From the NCBI GenBank assembly GCA_903954185.1, contig CAJBMM010000002.1, positions 1 through 36,399 on the forward strand: a stretch of DNA of 36,399 nucleotides, written 5' to 3'. The DNA is from an uncultured Candidatus Berkelbacteria bacterium (lineage in GTDB: Bacteria; Patescibacteriota; UBA1384; CAJBMM01). The notes beneath the pieces were generated by a model. That model had not been told where the DNA came from, did no database searches, and saw nothing but the letters and a program-made list of their open reading frames with translations. Each line of letters starts with the position of its first letter. Positions within the stretch are counted from its first letter, which is position 1. Positions 28,213-36,306 of the stretch are shown piece by piece. A program made the position numbers and the translations under genes.

Positions 28213-31200
28213 TAAAGCCCTCCTAATAAATCATCGACATTTGCACCTTTTGGCGCTGTAATTCTAACGTCTGCAGGCTTGGTTTCTTCAGCAGGTTTAA
28301 CCTCTGGCGCCTTCGCTGCGACCGGAGCTGCCGGCGCAGGGGCTGGTGCAGGTTCAACTGGGGATGTAGGAACCTCAACTGGCTGTGGGGCAGCTTCTGC
28401 GGCTACAGATTGCTCATCACCTAGGCTTAAGACATATTTGCTAAGCTCCTGGTACATGTCAGATAAGCCTAAGCCTTTCTGGACGAAACTAACTTGGCCT
28501 CCAAGAACTACTTTTGCATCGCTCGCTATTGAAGAAATATACATTGCTTCTAGCGCATGCTGAGTAATATTTTCGTTACTAACATCACCCTCTGTTACTA
28601 AACGTTTTAGAGCACCAATAACTAATAGTTGTTCTGCAGATAAATTGTTTGGATTATCGCCAGTCACCTGTACGCCTAAAATAACTAAATCCTCTATGTA
28701 TGTTTTTAGTTCTTTATTGCCTGTAGGGATAGCAATTTCATTAGCCCTATCCTCTACCTTTGCGGCTTCTTCTGGCGATGAAACTATGGGCACTTCCCCT
28801 GGAGCTGGAACCATGCCTGATTGAGCAAACCTAGCTGTTCTACCTTTCAAAGCATTACCAATAATAGCATCTAAATCTGCAGGTGGTGGTTCGACTGGTT
28901 CTTTTGCTTCTTGCTGTATTGGCGTTACTGGTGGCCATTCTTCACCGCTTATTTTTGGCGGTTGTTGAGCGGGCGGCGATTGCGGCGCTGGTGGAGCTGG
29001 GGAAACAGTTGGGGTTCCTGGGCGAGGAAAATCTGCACCTCTTACACTTGTTCCGTTAAATGCGATAACATGCTTATCGGGGTCAAAACTGCCATCTGGT
29101 GGAATAATGGTAATGAGCATTTGCTTGTCGTCGTTCACTTGAATTAGCTCACCATTATACTGTGATCGGTAAAGTTTTCCGTCAACTTGAGAATTTCTGT
29201 GGCCAATAAACATTTTGGCATTTGCTGGTAAGCCAAGTTCCGATTTTAAGCTAGCTGATAATCTTGCTATTTCAGCCATATCTGCATGAGATGCCGCAGC
29301 ATTGTCTGTCCACGTTAGATTAAGCTTAACAGCATCATCTTTTGCCCTAATTTTATCTATACTTGGCAATTCCCAAGCCTCACCGCTTTCTCCACCCGGA
29401 GCGGAGTGTTCAATCAAATAGTCACGGCCTGTAACAATATATGGTAGTTGACTTTCAAAATGACGATACGCATCTAAGAAATTAAATCCTTGCCCATATT
29501 GCTTCATCCATTCTCGTACTTTTCTCGATTCTCCACCAGGTTCTTTAACGTTTTTCGCAAAATCAAGCCCATCAACATCGTCATGATTCCCACGCAAAAA
29601 GTGGAAATTATTTGGAAACATGGTTTTTAATTCCATAACTATTGCCATGGTATTTAAGCCAGCTGCCATCTCTTTATTCATATCGTCGTTATCCCAGTTT
29701 TCACTACGTTCAGTATGCAAACCGTCACCAACACAAACTATGTTTAATCTGCCTTGCGCTAATAAATCTAGCACTGGCTCACCTTGATACTCACCAAGCA
29801 ATAAATTACCAATAAATTCTTTTCTAGCGTGTAAATCGGATACAACAATGGTTGGCACATCTTTACGAGCAAGCTCTACCACACCAGATTCTTTCTTTAG
29901 TACCTCTATAGCGGCATCGATAGATGCCATGTATTTTTCTTTTGGCTCTAATTTATCGGAATGCACCAACCGCTCAACTTCTGTTCGCAACTTAGCAACT
30001 TTTTCTTTTGCTTCCCCACTTTCGCCACCACCCAAAGCTTTTTCTGAACCATCTGGCCCATTAGGCTCTGAACCGTCCGACGCACCTGTATCATCACTTG
30101 GTGGCAACGTACCCCGAGAAGATATTTGGTCAAAAATTCTATTAGCCTCAGCGCCCGGCTCTCCACTTAGAGAATCTTCTGAAATTAAAAAGACAGTTCT
30201 ATCAATCGTAGATATACGTGATAAAGGAGCCACTACACAATTTGTAATACCCTGTGTTAATAAGACATCTATATATTGCTTTACTTCTCTTTCTAAATTC
30301 GATTTTCGCTCTTGCTCGCTATTTCCGAGGGCAAATGGCAACCCTATCTTAAATTGATATTTATCATCGGTTGAATCTATTTTACCGGATAAATAACCCG
30401 CTTTAATAGTTAAAAAGTTGTTACCATCAAATATTATTCCTTTGGGATGCAGACCAGTAATTGCGACTTTGTCTGATGGCTTTAAACCCATTAATTCAAC
30501 ATGCTGCGAATTTGTAACATCGACTGCAAAGTTATTCGGCTCATCTTCTTTTCTATTACCTTGCTCGTCATCTCCACCACCAATATTATCTGAATCTTCG
30601 TCTAATTGGTCATTCAAAACGATTTCGTTTACTTCGTAATTAGAGTCATCTCTATTCTTTTCATCTCTTGGCGAAATTACCTTGTACGAATATGTCTCAT
30701 CATCAGTGCCAAACGTACCATTGGTACTCAATTCAAGATGATATTTTGAAGTAGATTCATTCGCTCTAACAAGCCTTTGCACTTCCATTTTATTTGATGC
30801 TTTTGGATCAAATTTATATTCTTTACCCGCAATTGTAATTGAAGGCAACTTCCAATATCCACCCATTCTAGCTCGAATTGGACGGCCTAGTAAACCAATT
30901 TGACAGTATACATTCTCGCTTATGGGGTAATCATAAGAATCTCCCCCAATTTTGAACTCTTTTCTGCCATCAGCAAACATCATATTTACATTAGCTTGCG
31001 GCAACTCATCATTTTCTAGAAATTCCATTTCTGAATCGTATTCATCTTCTATTGCTTTAGAATCTGCTTGCGGGATTAGTTTGCAATATACTGCATCAAT
31101 TTTTAGCCCGTTACTGCGCCTAACTCCCCTATCATATTTAGCATCATCTGCAGATACTCCCGGAGGAGTTTCGGAAATTATTTGCACACCCATTGTTGGA

Positions 31201-33983
31201 TTATTTTCTAATGATTTGATTTCTTCTTTTGATAATTGGCCGTTTTTGCCACTACCCAATACCACAACTTCTACGTCGTTTATATAATGAGGTCTTAATT
31301 TTTTACCTAGCCCAACTACACCAGTTTTAGTTACATGTATATTCTTGTCATTTTTCATCACAATTTTTTGATTTGGGGCTAGTAGCTGGCTTGCCGTTCT
31401 TTCTTCTGGCTCGTAACGCCAGCAATTTTCATAACCGTTATTCCACATTTTGCCACCGCTTAAAAACAATGGTCTAACAGATTCCTCGGCAATTTCTGCA
31501 TCTCGTTCTTGCACTCTTTCTGCCTTTATTTCTGCGGGCGTTTTGGCGGGTGCTTCGGCTAAAACTAAATCTACTGCCACAATATCTGTGTTTGCCGATT
31601 CACCAACAAAGACTATCTTCATATAATAGTGAGCATTATCAAACTCGGTTTGTGGCATATTTGCCATTTTTTCAAGTTCTGCCTGTTGCTCTGGGCTTTC
31701 CATGTTTTCTTTGCCATTGCATAAATATCGGTTGCCAATTTTTACGCCAGCTGGTAAAGACCAAATAAACTTTCCTTGCCCATTATCTAATTGAATTGGA
31801 CGACCAATTTCTGTTGCAAGCATAGACCATTGCGTGCCAACAGTTGGCTCAGAAGGTTCTTTTAACTCTTTTACGTCTACACCTTTTTGCATGTTTTCTT
31901 GATTAACTGCCCCAACAACTGGTATGGTATCAAATTTATCCGCACCCAATGCATTAACTTTTGCTCCGGTATCTGCACTATTTAGTAACACATATTGTAC
32001 TGCACCGTTAGCTACTTCTACCGCTTTTATTGCAATTGGAACTGGCATAGGGGTTTCGTGAATTTCACGAAGCCTAGCTTGTTGTGCGGACGGATTTTGC
32101 AACGTTAACTGCTGACCATCTGCGCTGACAATTACAGGCATTGCATACTCACCACCCTGTTGCGTTTGCAATCTTACTGGAAGCACTCGCAAATTTAGTA
32201 GTTGCACATCTCCAACGTGTAATTCGGGTATAGTACCCGCTCTTGCCTCTGGTGGTGTTCCGCCTGGCTGAGATGGACCATTTTCAGGGGATGTTCCACC
32301 ACCACCGCTTGGGGCAGTACTATTTGGTCCAGGCGTATAGCTTTCGCCTCCGCCACCTCCACCACCGCTGCCAGAGCCACCGCCTAAACCGCTTCCGCCA
32401 CCGCTTGGTTGAGTTGATGATGATTTAAATTTTGGCATGCCAGAATCGGCTAAATTGCCACTTGGTAAAAGCCTGCGTCTATAAGATTCGTGATCGGTAG
32501 CATCGCGATTATATTGTTTAATTGTTTCGTTGTAATCTCCTACTATAGACGGAACTGCCATACCCATTCTTGCAGCTAAACCAAGTATTATTGGCGCAAA
32601 TGTATCTTTAGTGGCATTCATGGCTGCCCATCTAATTGCAGAGGCAACGCCTTCTTTCATCGCATGCCCACCCAACGGAGTACCGGGCGCAAACTGATGT
32701 TGCAACATTTCTGCAGCATCATTAAATCTGTAAGTTAAATTATGAGCAGATTCGTTTACAGAGTGTGCGGTTCCTTTGGCAAACTCTACCATGTGTTTAA
32801 TGCCATCACCATCTACATCCATAGCAACATGGCCTTTTTCTAATAATTCTTGAGTAATGCGAGCTTTTACCGTTAAAAAGTTTACTACTCCGCCAGTTAT
32901 TCCACCCGCAGCCGCTAAACACTCCTCTATTTTTCGCCATTTTTTCTTATGTTTTTCTAAAGCCAATACTTTTTCGCCATAAGTTTCTCCAGGAGCGTTT
33001 TCACTAGGCTGGTAAACTTCTGTTCCTTCTCCTAGTTCGGGACCATTTAACCCATGAGCATCTGCATCTCCAGGGCGCATAGGCTGATTAATTTCACCAT
33101 GCATATTGGCTGCTGTATAATATTCAGTTGCTCCATTTGCATTAGTTCTTGTTTTTACATTCACATTGTTTTGTTCATAAGTAGCGACAAAATTTACTAA
33201 ATCTTTTATGGCACGCTCTCTATTGGTATACCATTCTGTAATTCTTTCGCGCTCCTCGGCTGTTGGTGAGTCTACATCGGCAGGTTGTGGCGCCGCACCT
33301 AAACTGGGAATTCTATCTGCCAATTCACGCCCTTTTTGAAACATGCGTGTTCTAGCCACTAATAATTCGGCGCGTAATTTTCTTTCTTTGCCATTAGAGA
33401 ATTGAATACCTTCGGCAATACCACGCCCAACCGCAGAACCTACTAGCGAATAGCCAATACCTGCACCCCAAGCAACACCACCCGTTAAAACACCTGCAGC
33501 AATTACAGCGCCACCAGTTAATGCGGCCGTTGCAGCAGTTTTCCAACCAACCCTAGTCAATCTACGGCGTAGTTCGTTGCCCATATTGTATCTAATAACA
33601 GCTTCGTGACGTTGCGTGACATTTTGCCCATCTACATTGTTAGTTAAAGGCGGAGCCGGATCTACACAAACATCATTTTCGCCCTCCATCCAGCCTTTAA
33701 ACCGGCCAAACCACCCTTCTCCGTGCCTGTGATCTATTTTGGACTGAACTTCACGCTCCCAACCATCGCCGCGCACATGCTGAATAAGGCGCATTATTTC
33801 TTCTTCGCGCCTAAAATTACTTTCTCTATCTAGCGGCCGATGTGGTGTGTGTTCTTCTGTAGTTGTATGCGAGGTTGCATTGGGCAGCATGTGCCTCTGT
33901 GGAGCACTATTAATTCTAGTTGGGTGAATACCTTGAACACCGTCGATAGATTGAGTGACAGCTGGTCCTTCTGGAGTTGGCAT
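28212..33983 (-). CDS. Giant protein with membrane-type segments and a PPP-like phosphoesterase domain
   Basis: 1,923 residues. The ATG follows the stop of the preceding gene by one base and has GAGGAG upstream. Layout: polar start; glycine/alanine-rich hydrophobic stretch at about 147-185; further hydrophobic segments near 355-375 and 445-480; a glycine/serine-rich linker (about 520-575); a long mixed region to about 1,290; an acidic D/G/S linker; then a metallophosphoesterase at about 1,370-1,625 with S-D-L-H-A-R, V-G-D-G-L-H, R-G-N-H-D-D, E-H-S-A-P-G and I-G-H-R-N-S. These are the five metal-binding blocks of the PPP/calcineurin-like fold. A proline-rich stretch and a C-terminal region rich in A, P and E follow. 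It probably hydrolyses a phosphoester, protein or small molecule. No relative recognised outside the phosphoesterase. Confidence 0.85.
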   Translation of the reverse strand: MPTPEGPAVTQSIDGVQGIHPTRINSAPQRHMLPNATSHTTTEEHTPHRPLDRESNFRREEEIMRLIQHVRGDGWEREVQSKIDHRHGEGWFGRFKGWMEGENDVCVDPAPPLTNNVDGQNVTQRHEAVIRYNMGNELRRRLTRVGWKTAATAALTGGAVIAAGVLTGGVAWGAGIGYSLVGSAVGRGIAEGIQFSNGKERKLRAELLVARTRMFQKGRELADRIPSLGAAPQPADVDSPTAEERERITEWYTNRERAIKDLVNFVATYEQNNVNVKTRTNANGATEYYTAANMHGEINQPMRPGDADAHGLNGPELGEGTEVYQPSENAPGETYGEKVLALEKHKKKWRKIEECLAAAGGITGGVVNFLTVKARITQELLEKGHVAMDVDGDGIKHMVEFAKGTAHSVNESAHNLTYRFNDAAEMLQHQFAPGTPLGGHAMKEGVASAIRWAAMNATKDTFAPIILGLAARMGMAVPSIVGDYNETIKQYNRDATDHESYRRRLLPSGNLADSGMPKFKSSSTQPSGGGSGLGGGSGSGGGGGGGESYTPGPNSTAPSGGGGTSPENGPSQPGGTPPEARAGTIPELHVGDVQLLNLRVLPVRLQTQQGGEYAMPVIVSADGQQLTLQNPSAQQARLREIHETPMPVPIAIKAVEVANGAVQYVLLNSADTGAKVNALGADKFDTIPVVGAVNQENMQKGVDVKELKEPSEPTVGTQWSMLATEIGRPIQLDNGQGKFIWSLPAGVKIGNRYLCNGKENMESPEQQAELEKMANMPQTEFDNAHYYMKIVFVGESANTDIVAVDLVLAEAPAKTPAEIKAERVQERDAEIAEESVRPLFLSGGKMWNNGYENCWRYEPEERTASQLLAPNQKIVMKNDKNIHVTKTGVVGLGKKLRPHYINDVEVVVLGSGKNGQLSKEEIKSLENNPTMGVQIISETPPGVSADDAKYDRGVRRSNGLKIDAVYCKLIPQADSKAIEDEYDSEMEFLENDELPQANVNMMFADGRKEFKIGGDSYDYPISENVYCQIGLLGRPIRARMGGYWKLPSITIAGKEYKFDPKASNKMEVQRLVRANESTSKYHLELSTNGTFGTDDETYSYKVISPRDEKNRDDSNYEVNEIVLNDQLDEDSDNIGGGDDEQGNRKEDEPNNFAVDVTNSQHVELMGLKPSDKVAITGLHPKGIIFDGNNFLTIKAGYLSGKIDSTDDKYQFKIGLPFALGNSEQERKSNLEREVKQYIDVLLTQGITNCVVAPLSRISTIDRTVFLISEDSLSGEPGAEANRIFDQISSRGTLPPSDDTGASDGSEPNGPDGSEKALGGGESGEAKEKVAKLRTEVERLVHSDKLEPKEKYMASIDAAIEVLKKESGVVELARKDVPTIVVSDLHARKEFIGNLLLGEYQGEPVLDLLAQGRLNIVCVGDGLHTERSENWDNDDMNKEMAAGLNTMAIVMELKTMFPNNFHFLRGNHDDVDGLDFAKNVKEPGGESRKVREWMKQYGQGFNFLDAYRHFESQLPYIVTGRDYLIEHSAPGGESGEAWELPSIDKIRAKDDAVKLNLTWTDNAAASHADMAEIARLSASLKSELGLPANAKMFIGHRNSQVDGKLYRSQYNGELIQVNDDKQMLITIIPPDGSFDPDKHVIAFNGTSVRGADFPRPGTPTVSPAPPAPQSPPAQQPPKISGEEWPPVTPIQQEAKEPVEPPPADLDAIIGNALKGRTARFAQSGMVPAPGEVPIVSSPEEAAKVEDRANEIAIPTGNKELKTYIEDLVILGVQVTGDNPNNLSAEQLLVIGALKRLVTEGDVSNENITQHALEAMYISSIASDAKVVLGGQVSFVQKGLGLSDMYQELSKYVLSLGDEQSVAAEAAPQPVEVPTSPVEPAPAPAPAAPVAAKAPEVKPAEETKPADVRITAPKGANVDDLLGGL

Positions 33984-33984
33984 A

Positions 33985-34359
33985 CTACTCCTCTTCTTTT
34001 AATACATTTGTTAACGCCGCCATCTCCATTTTGTAGCTGATAGATTCCTCGGCAAATAATTTATCTAAATTAATTTCGTGTTCTGTTAAAAACTTGGCAT
34101 AAGCCTGTTTATCGCCAGATTCAACAATTTCTTTCCATTCATCTACTTGGTCATCGCTAATTAAATCATCTACCCTAGATATTACGCGGGTTTTAACGGT
34201 GGCCGTCATTTCGTCCATCATTTTTTGCTTGGTATCACTATCTGAATTTGAGAGTCCTAAAATTTCAAATATATCTTTATCAATCACTTCTTGTGCAGTG
34301 TATTTTTTAGCTGAATTATTTGCTGCATCGTTATTTTGAGTACTATTATCGTCTGCCAT
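33985..34359 (-). CDS. Small helical acidic protein (DUF5663-like)
   Basis: 124 residues. The ATG at 34359 follows AAGGAG at good spacing; an upstream ATA/ATT-rich extension to 34395 is discarded because a promoter lies there. After a polar N-terminus (S, N, D, T) the protein is helical: D-I-F-E-I-L-G-L, then KQKMMDEMTATVKTRVISRV, DQVDEWKEIVESGDKQAYAKFL and a final charged helix. The pattern resembles the small CPR family labelled DUF5663, recalled from memory and not checked. It is the first gene of the block and ends one base before the giant gene, so the two are almost surely co-translated. Confidence 0.7.
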   Translation of the reverse strand: MADDNSTQNNDAANNSAKKYTAQEVIDKDIFEILGLSNSDSDTKQKMMDEMTATVKTRVISRVDDLISDDQVDEWKEIVESGDKQAYAKFLTEHEINLDKLFAEESISYKMEMAALTNVLKEEE

Positions 34360-34387
34360 GCCTCTCCTTAATTTATTAGTTCTACCT

Positions 34388-34415
34388 ATTATCATTTTCT
34401 ACTAATTATAGTCAA
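34388..34415 (-). promoter_or_regulatory. Promoter of the minus-strand block
   Basis: On the minus strand TTGACT (34410-34415), a 16-base spacer and GATAAT (34388-34393), about 30 bases before the ATG. A TTGACA and a TATAAT also occur within these bases but at the wrong spacing for each other. Confidence 0.5.
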
Positions 34416-34473
34416 GTTGTCAACAATCTGATGTGGTTACACTCATTGTCTTCATGCCTAATCAGTCATTTTC

Positions 34474-34574
34474 AGTCATTGCGAGAAGCATATGAAGTAC
34501 TCGACGAAGCAATCTGATCACAGCAGATAAAAGATTGCCGCGCCTTTTGCTGCGCTCAATGGTTCGCAATGACT
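34474..34574. repeat. 101-base MITE-like inverted repeat
   Basis: Ends AGTCATTGCGA and TCGCAATGACT are perfect inverses; inside, GCAATCT and AGATTGC also pair. The right part (GATTGCCGC...CGCAATGACTAA) recurs alone at 3597-3639 and 15886-15928. No coding capacity. Confidence 0.75.
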
Positions 34575-34665
34575 AAATAATAAAAATCATATTTGGATGC
34601 GTACCCATGCCAGTCTGCATATCCAATTGGTCAATTTATAAAGAAGATATTGACACCACCCCTAA

Positions 34666-34686
34666 CCCCTCCTTAAAAAGGAGGGG
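34666..34686. repeat. Perfect 9-bp palindrome CCCCTCCTT-AAA-AAGGAGGGG
   Basis: A 21-base hairpin with no T-run on either side. It lies between the MITE-like element and the terminator and is probably another dispersed palindrome. Confidence 0.6.
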
Positions 34687-34749
34687 AAATCAACAAGATG
34701 ATTAATATTACTTCTTTGTACTTGAATTCACGTTTTTAGACAAAGAAAT

Positions 34750-34775
34750 AGGGCCAGCCCGGATGGACTAGCCCT
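34750..34775 (-). terminator. Terminator of the collagen-like gene pair
   Basis: AGGGC-x-AG pairs with CT-x-GCCCT, followed on the minus strand by ATTTCTTTG. It lies 79 bases past the stop of the 34854 gene. Confidence 0.75.
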
Positions 34776-34809
34776 ACTTCATGATTTGAAAGTTGTTCGT
34801 ATCAGATGT

Positions 34810-34834
34810 GCTTAGGTATCATGAAAACCTAAGC
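34810..34834 (-). other. 8-bp hairpin just after the collagen/RRM gene
   Basis: GCTTAGGT pairs perfectly with ACCTAAGC around a nine-base loop. It is 20 bases past the stop codon and before the main terminator; no T-run follows it. It may stabilise the message. Confidence 0.5.
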
Positions 34835-34853
34835 GCGTCTGTGCCCTCCTCCT

Positions 34854-35786
34854 TTAGAGGGCGACGACTGTGAACTGTCGGCCCCCCAACGTATTGTTGG
34901 GAGCAGCCGAAAGCGTCGTAACCGCCGCATCTCGAGTTGCCGTATCGGCAAATTCGATGGCGGCGGCGCCGCCACAAGGCTGCTGTCCCCGCCCAGGCAT
35001 CAGAGCAGTGTTAGTGATCTGATTGCCCTGTAGGTCGCAGGCTGCCCGTATATGCACCACCAACGCTTGCGCGGTGGTGCCAAAATCCAAACCGGTGATG
35101 CCTACCGCCCGAGAGCGATCGACACCAGCGGCGTTCAGGAAGGCCTGCTGCGGGTTTGCCCCTGCAGCAGCGCCGGCTGCAGCGACTGCGCCTCCTGCAG
35201 CCCCTGCAGCTCCTTGTTGTGGGCGAGCGCCTGCAGCAGCGCCTGCGCCTCCTGCAGCCCCTGCGGGGCCAGCTGGGCCTTGCGCACCCTGCGGACCTTG
35301 CAGTCCGGCAGGGCCAGCAGGTCCGCGCTTGCCCTTGGACTTGCTGCCCGGCTGCCCCTGAACAAGGAGCAACGGGCTGGGCACTGCTTGCTGGACGTAG
35401 GTCGGTGCCGCCGGAATGTACCGGCGCACGTGCACCTGACCGTCCGCCCCACGGACTCCTTCGACGATGTCTTGTCGATTGAAGTCCGTGCCATCAGCGG
35501 CCAAAAGCCCGAGTTGCAAATAGTCTGGGGTGCCGATTGCACCCATCTGGACTACCCGCAATCGCGGAGCCGTGTTTGCCTGCCCTATGACGGCATGGAC
35601 GTTCGCCACACGCTGTGCGGCCGCAGTGGCCTGTGCCACCTGCAGCTGCCCCATCGCTTGCGCGTGTCCATTCTGTGCATTCTGCACGGCGACGCCGTGC
35701 GCGTTGCTGTCTCTGGTGACAGCTACCACAACCATTGCGGCGACGAACGTCACCACTACGGCTGCAAAAATGACCCACGGGTCCAT
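34854..35786 (-). CDS. Membrane-anchored collagen-like protein with a C-terminal RRM-like domain
   Basis: 310 residues from the ATG at 35786, fixed by AAGGAG seven bases upstream; a longer frame to 35873 overlaps the other collagen-like gene. One N-terminal membrane helix (about 5-25). A polar, A/Q/V-rich region follows, with helix-like parts. A collagen-like Gly-X-Y stretch (G-P-A-G-P-A-G-L-Q-G-P-Q-G) and alanine/glycine repeats span about 145-210. Residues about 226-310 follow the RRM order: V-G-I-T-G-L (RNP2 place), a helix, Q-I-T-N-T strand, G-G-A-A-A-I-E-F-A-D (RNP1 place), a helix, and T-L-G-G-R-Q-F-T-V-V. The RNP aromatic residues are missing, so RNA binding is doubtful. GC-rich and second in a two-gene unit. 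Confidence 0.78.
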   Translation of the reverse strand: MDPWVIFAAVVVTFVAAMVVVAVTRDSNAHGVAVQNAQNGHAQAMGQLQVAQATAAAQRVANVHAVIGQANTAPRLRVVQMGAIGTPDYLQLGLLAADGTDFNRQDIVEGVRGADGQVHVRRYIPAAPTYVQQAVPSPLLLVQGQPGSKSKGKRGPAGPAGLQGPQGAQGPAGPAGAAGGAGAAAGARPQQGAAGAAGGAVAAAGAAAGANPQQAFLNAAGVDRSRAVGITGLDFGTTAQALVVHIRAACDLQGNQITNTALMPGRGQQPCGGAAAIEFADTATRDAAVTTLSAAPNNTLGGRQFTVVAL

Positions 35787-35820
35787 CTTGTCACTCCTTC
35801 CCGGCTCCCCGGGATCATGG

Positions 35821-36306
35821 TTATTGGGGACGGCGAAGTACCTGAACCCCAAAGAAGATTGCCAACGGAACAATGACTAGAAAGATCGCGGCTATCAGAT
35901 TGCCGTTTTTCTTCTGCCCTTGCTTCCCCGCCTCGATGCCGGCTTCCGCGCTGTCTAGGCGGTTATCGGCATCGTTCATCCGATCATCCAGGCCGCCGAT
36001 TTGGCGGTCATGCTGCGAGATGATGCGCCACTGCTCCAGCTGCGGAGCAGTGTGGCCATATTCCCTCAGGAATCTGGCCATGCGCGGATCGGTACGACCA
36101 GCGGGGCCGCGGTAACCGCGGGCTCCACGCTGGCCGGTGAGGCCGGACGGTCCGGTGGGACCAGCGGGCCCTTGCGGTCCAGCGTCTCCGCCGAACCACC
36201 CCATCGCTGGGGGGCCCGACTGCGTGTCGCCGTCCGCGAATGCGGTTACGGCAAGTGCGGCGACCAATGCGACGGCCGCCAGTACGACAACGATCAGACG
36301 TCGCAT
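35821..36306 (-). CDS. Collagen-like protein with coiled coil and C-terminal membrane anchor
   Basis: 161 residues from an ATG with GGAGG eight bases upstream. An N-terminal hydrophobic segment (about 4-23) ending A-F-A-D reads as a signal peptide or anchor. A short Gly-X-Y stretch follows (about 42-69: G-P-Q-G-P-A-G-P-T-G-P-S-G), then a charged heptad-like helix (about 95-125, with D-R-M-N-D-A-D-N-R-L), a basic stretch, and a membrane helix (about 136-156). Collagen segments plus a coiled coil suggest a trimer. The next gene starts 35 bases later, so the two are likely co-expressed and may assemble together. GC-rich; no family recognised. Confidence 0.75.
   Translation of the reverse strand: MRRLIVVVLAAVALVAALAVTAFADGDTQSGPPAMGWFGGDAGPQGPAGPTGPSGLTGQRGARGYRGPAGRTDPRMARFLREYGHTAPQLEQWRIISQHDRQIGGLDDRMNDADNRLDSAEAGIEAGKQGQKKNGNLIAAIFLVIVPLAIFFGVQVLRRPQ

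Larger units (their letters stand above)
34360..34853. other. 494-base intergenic region between two minus-strand units
   Basis: It holds the block's promoter (34388-34415), a 101-base inverted-repeat element (34474-34574), a perfect 9-bp palindrome (34666-34686), the terminator of the collagen-like genes (34750-34775) and another hairpin (34810-34834). No gene seen. Confidence 0.75.

Noticed and set aside
34666-34686. Intrinsic terminator
   Set aside because: Perfect stem but no T-run on either side; better seen as a dispersed palindrome.
35052-35876. 274-codon plus-strand frame opposite the collagen-like gene
   Set aside because: Long open frames opposite GC-rich, alanine/glycine-rich coding DNA are expected; no start signal is seen, and the minus frame has anchor, Gly-X-Y and domain structure.
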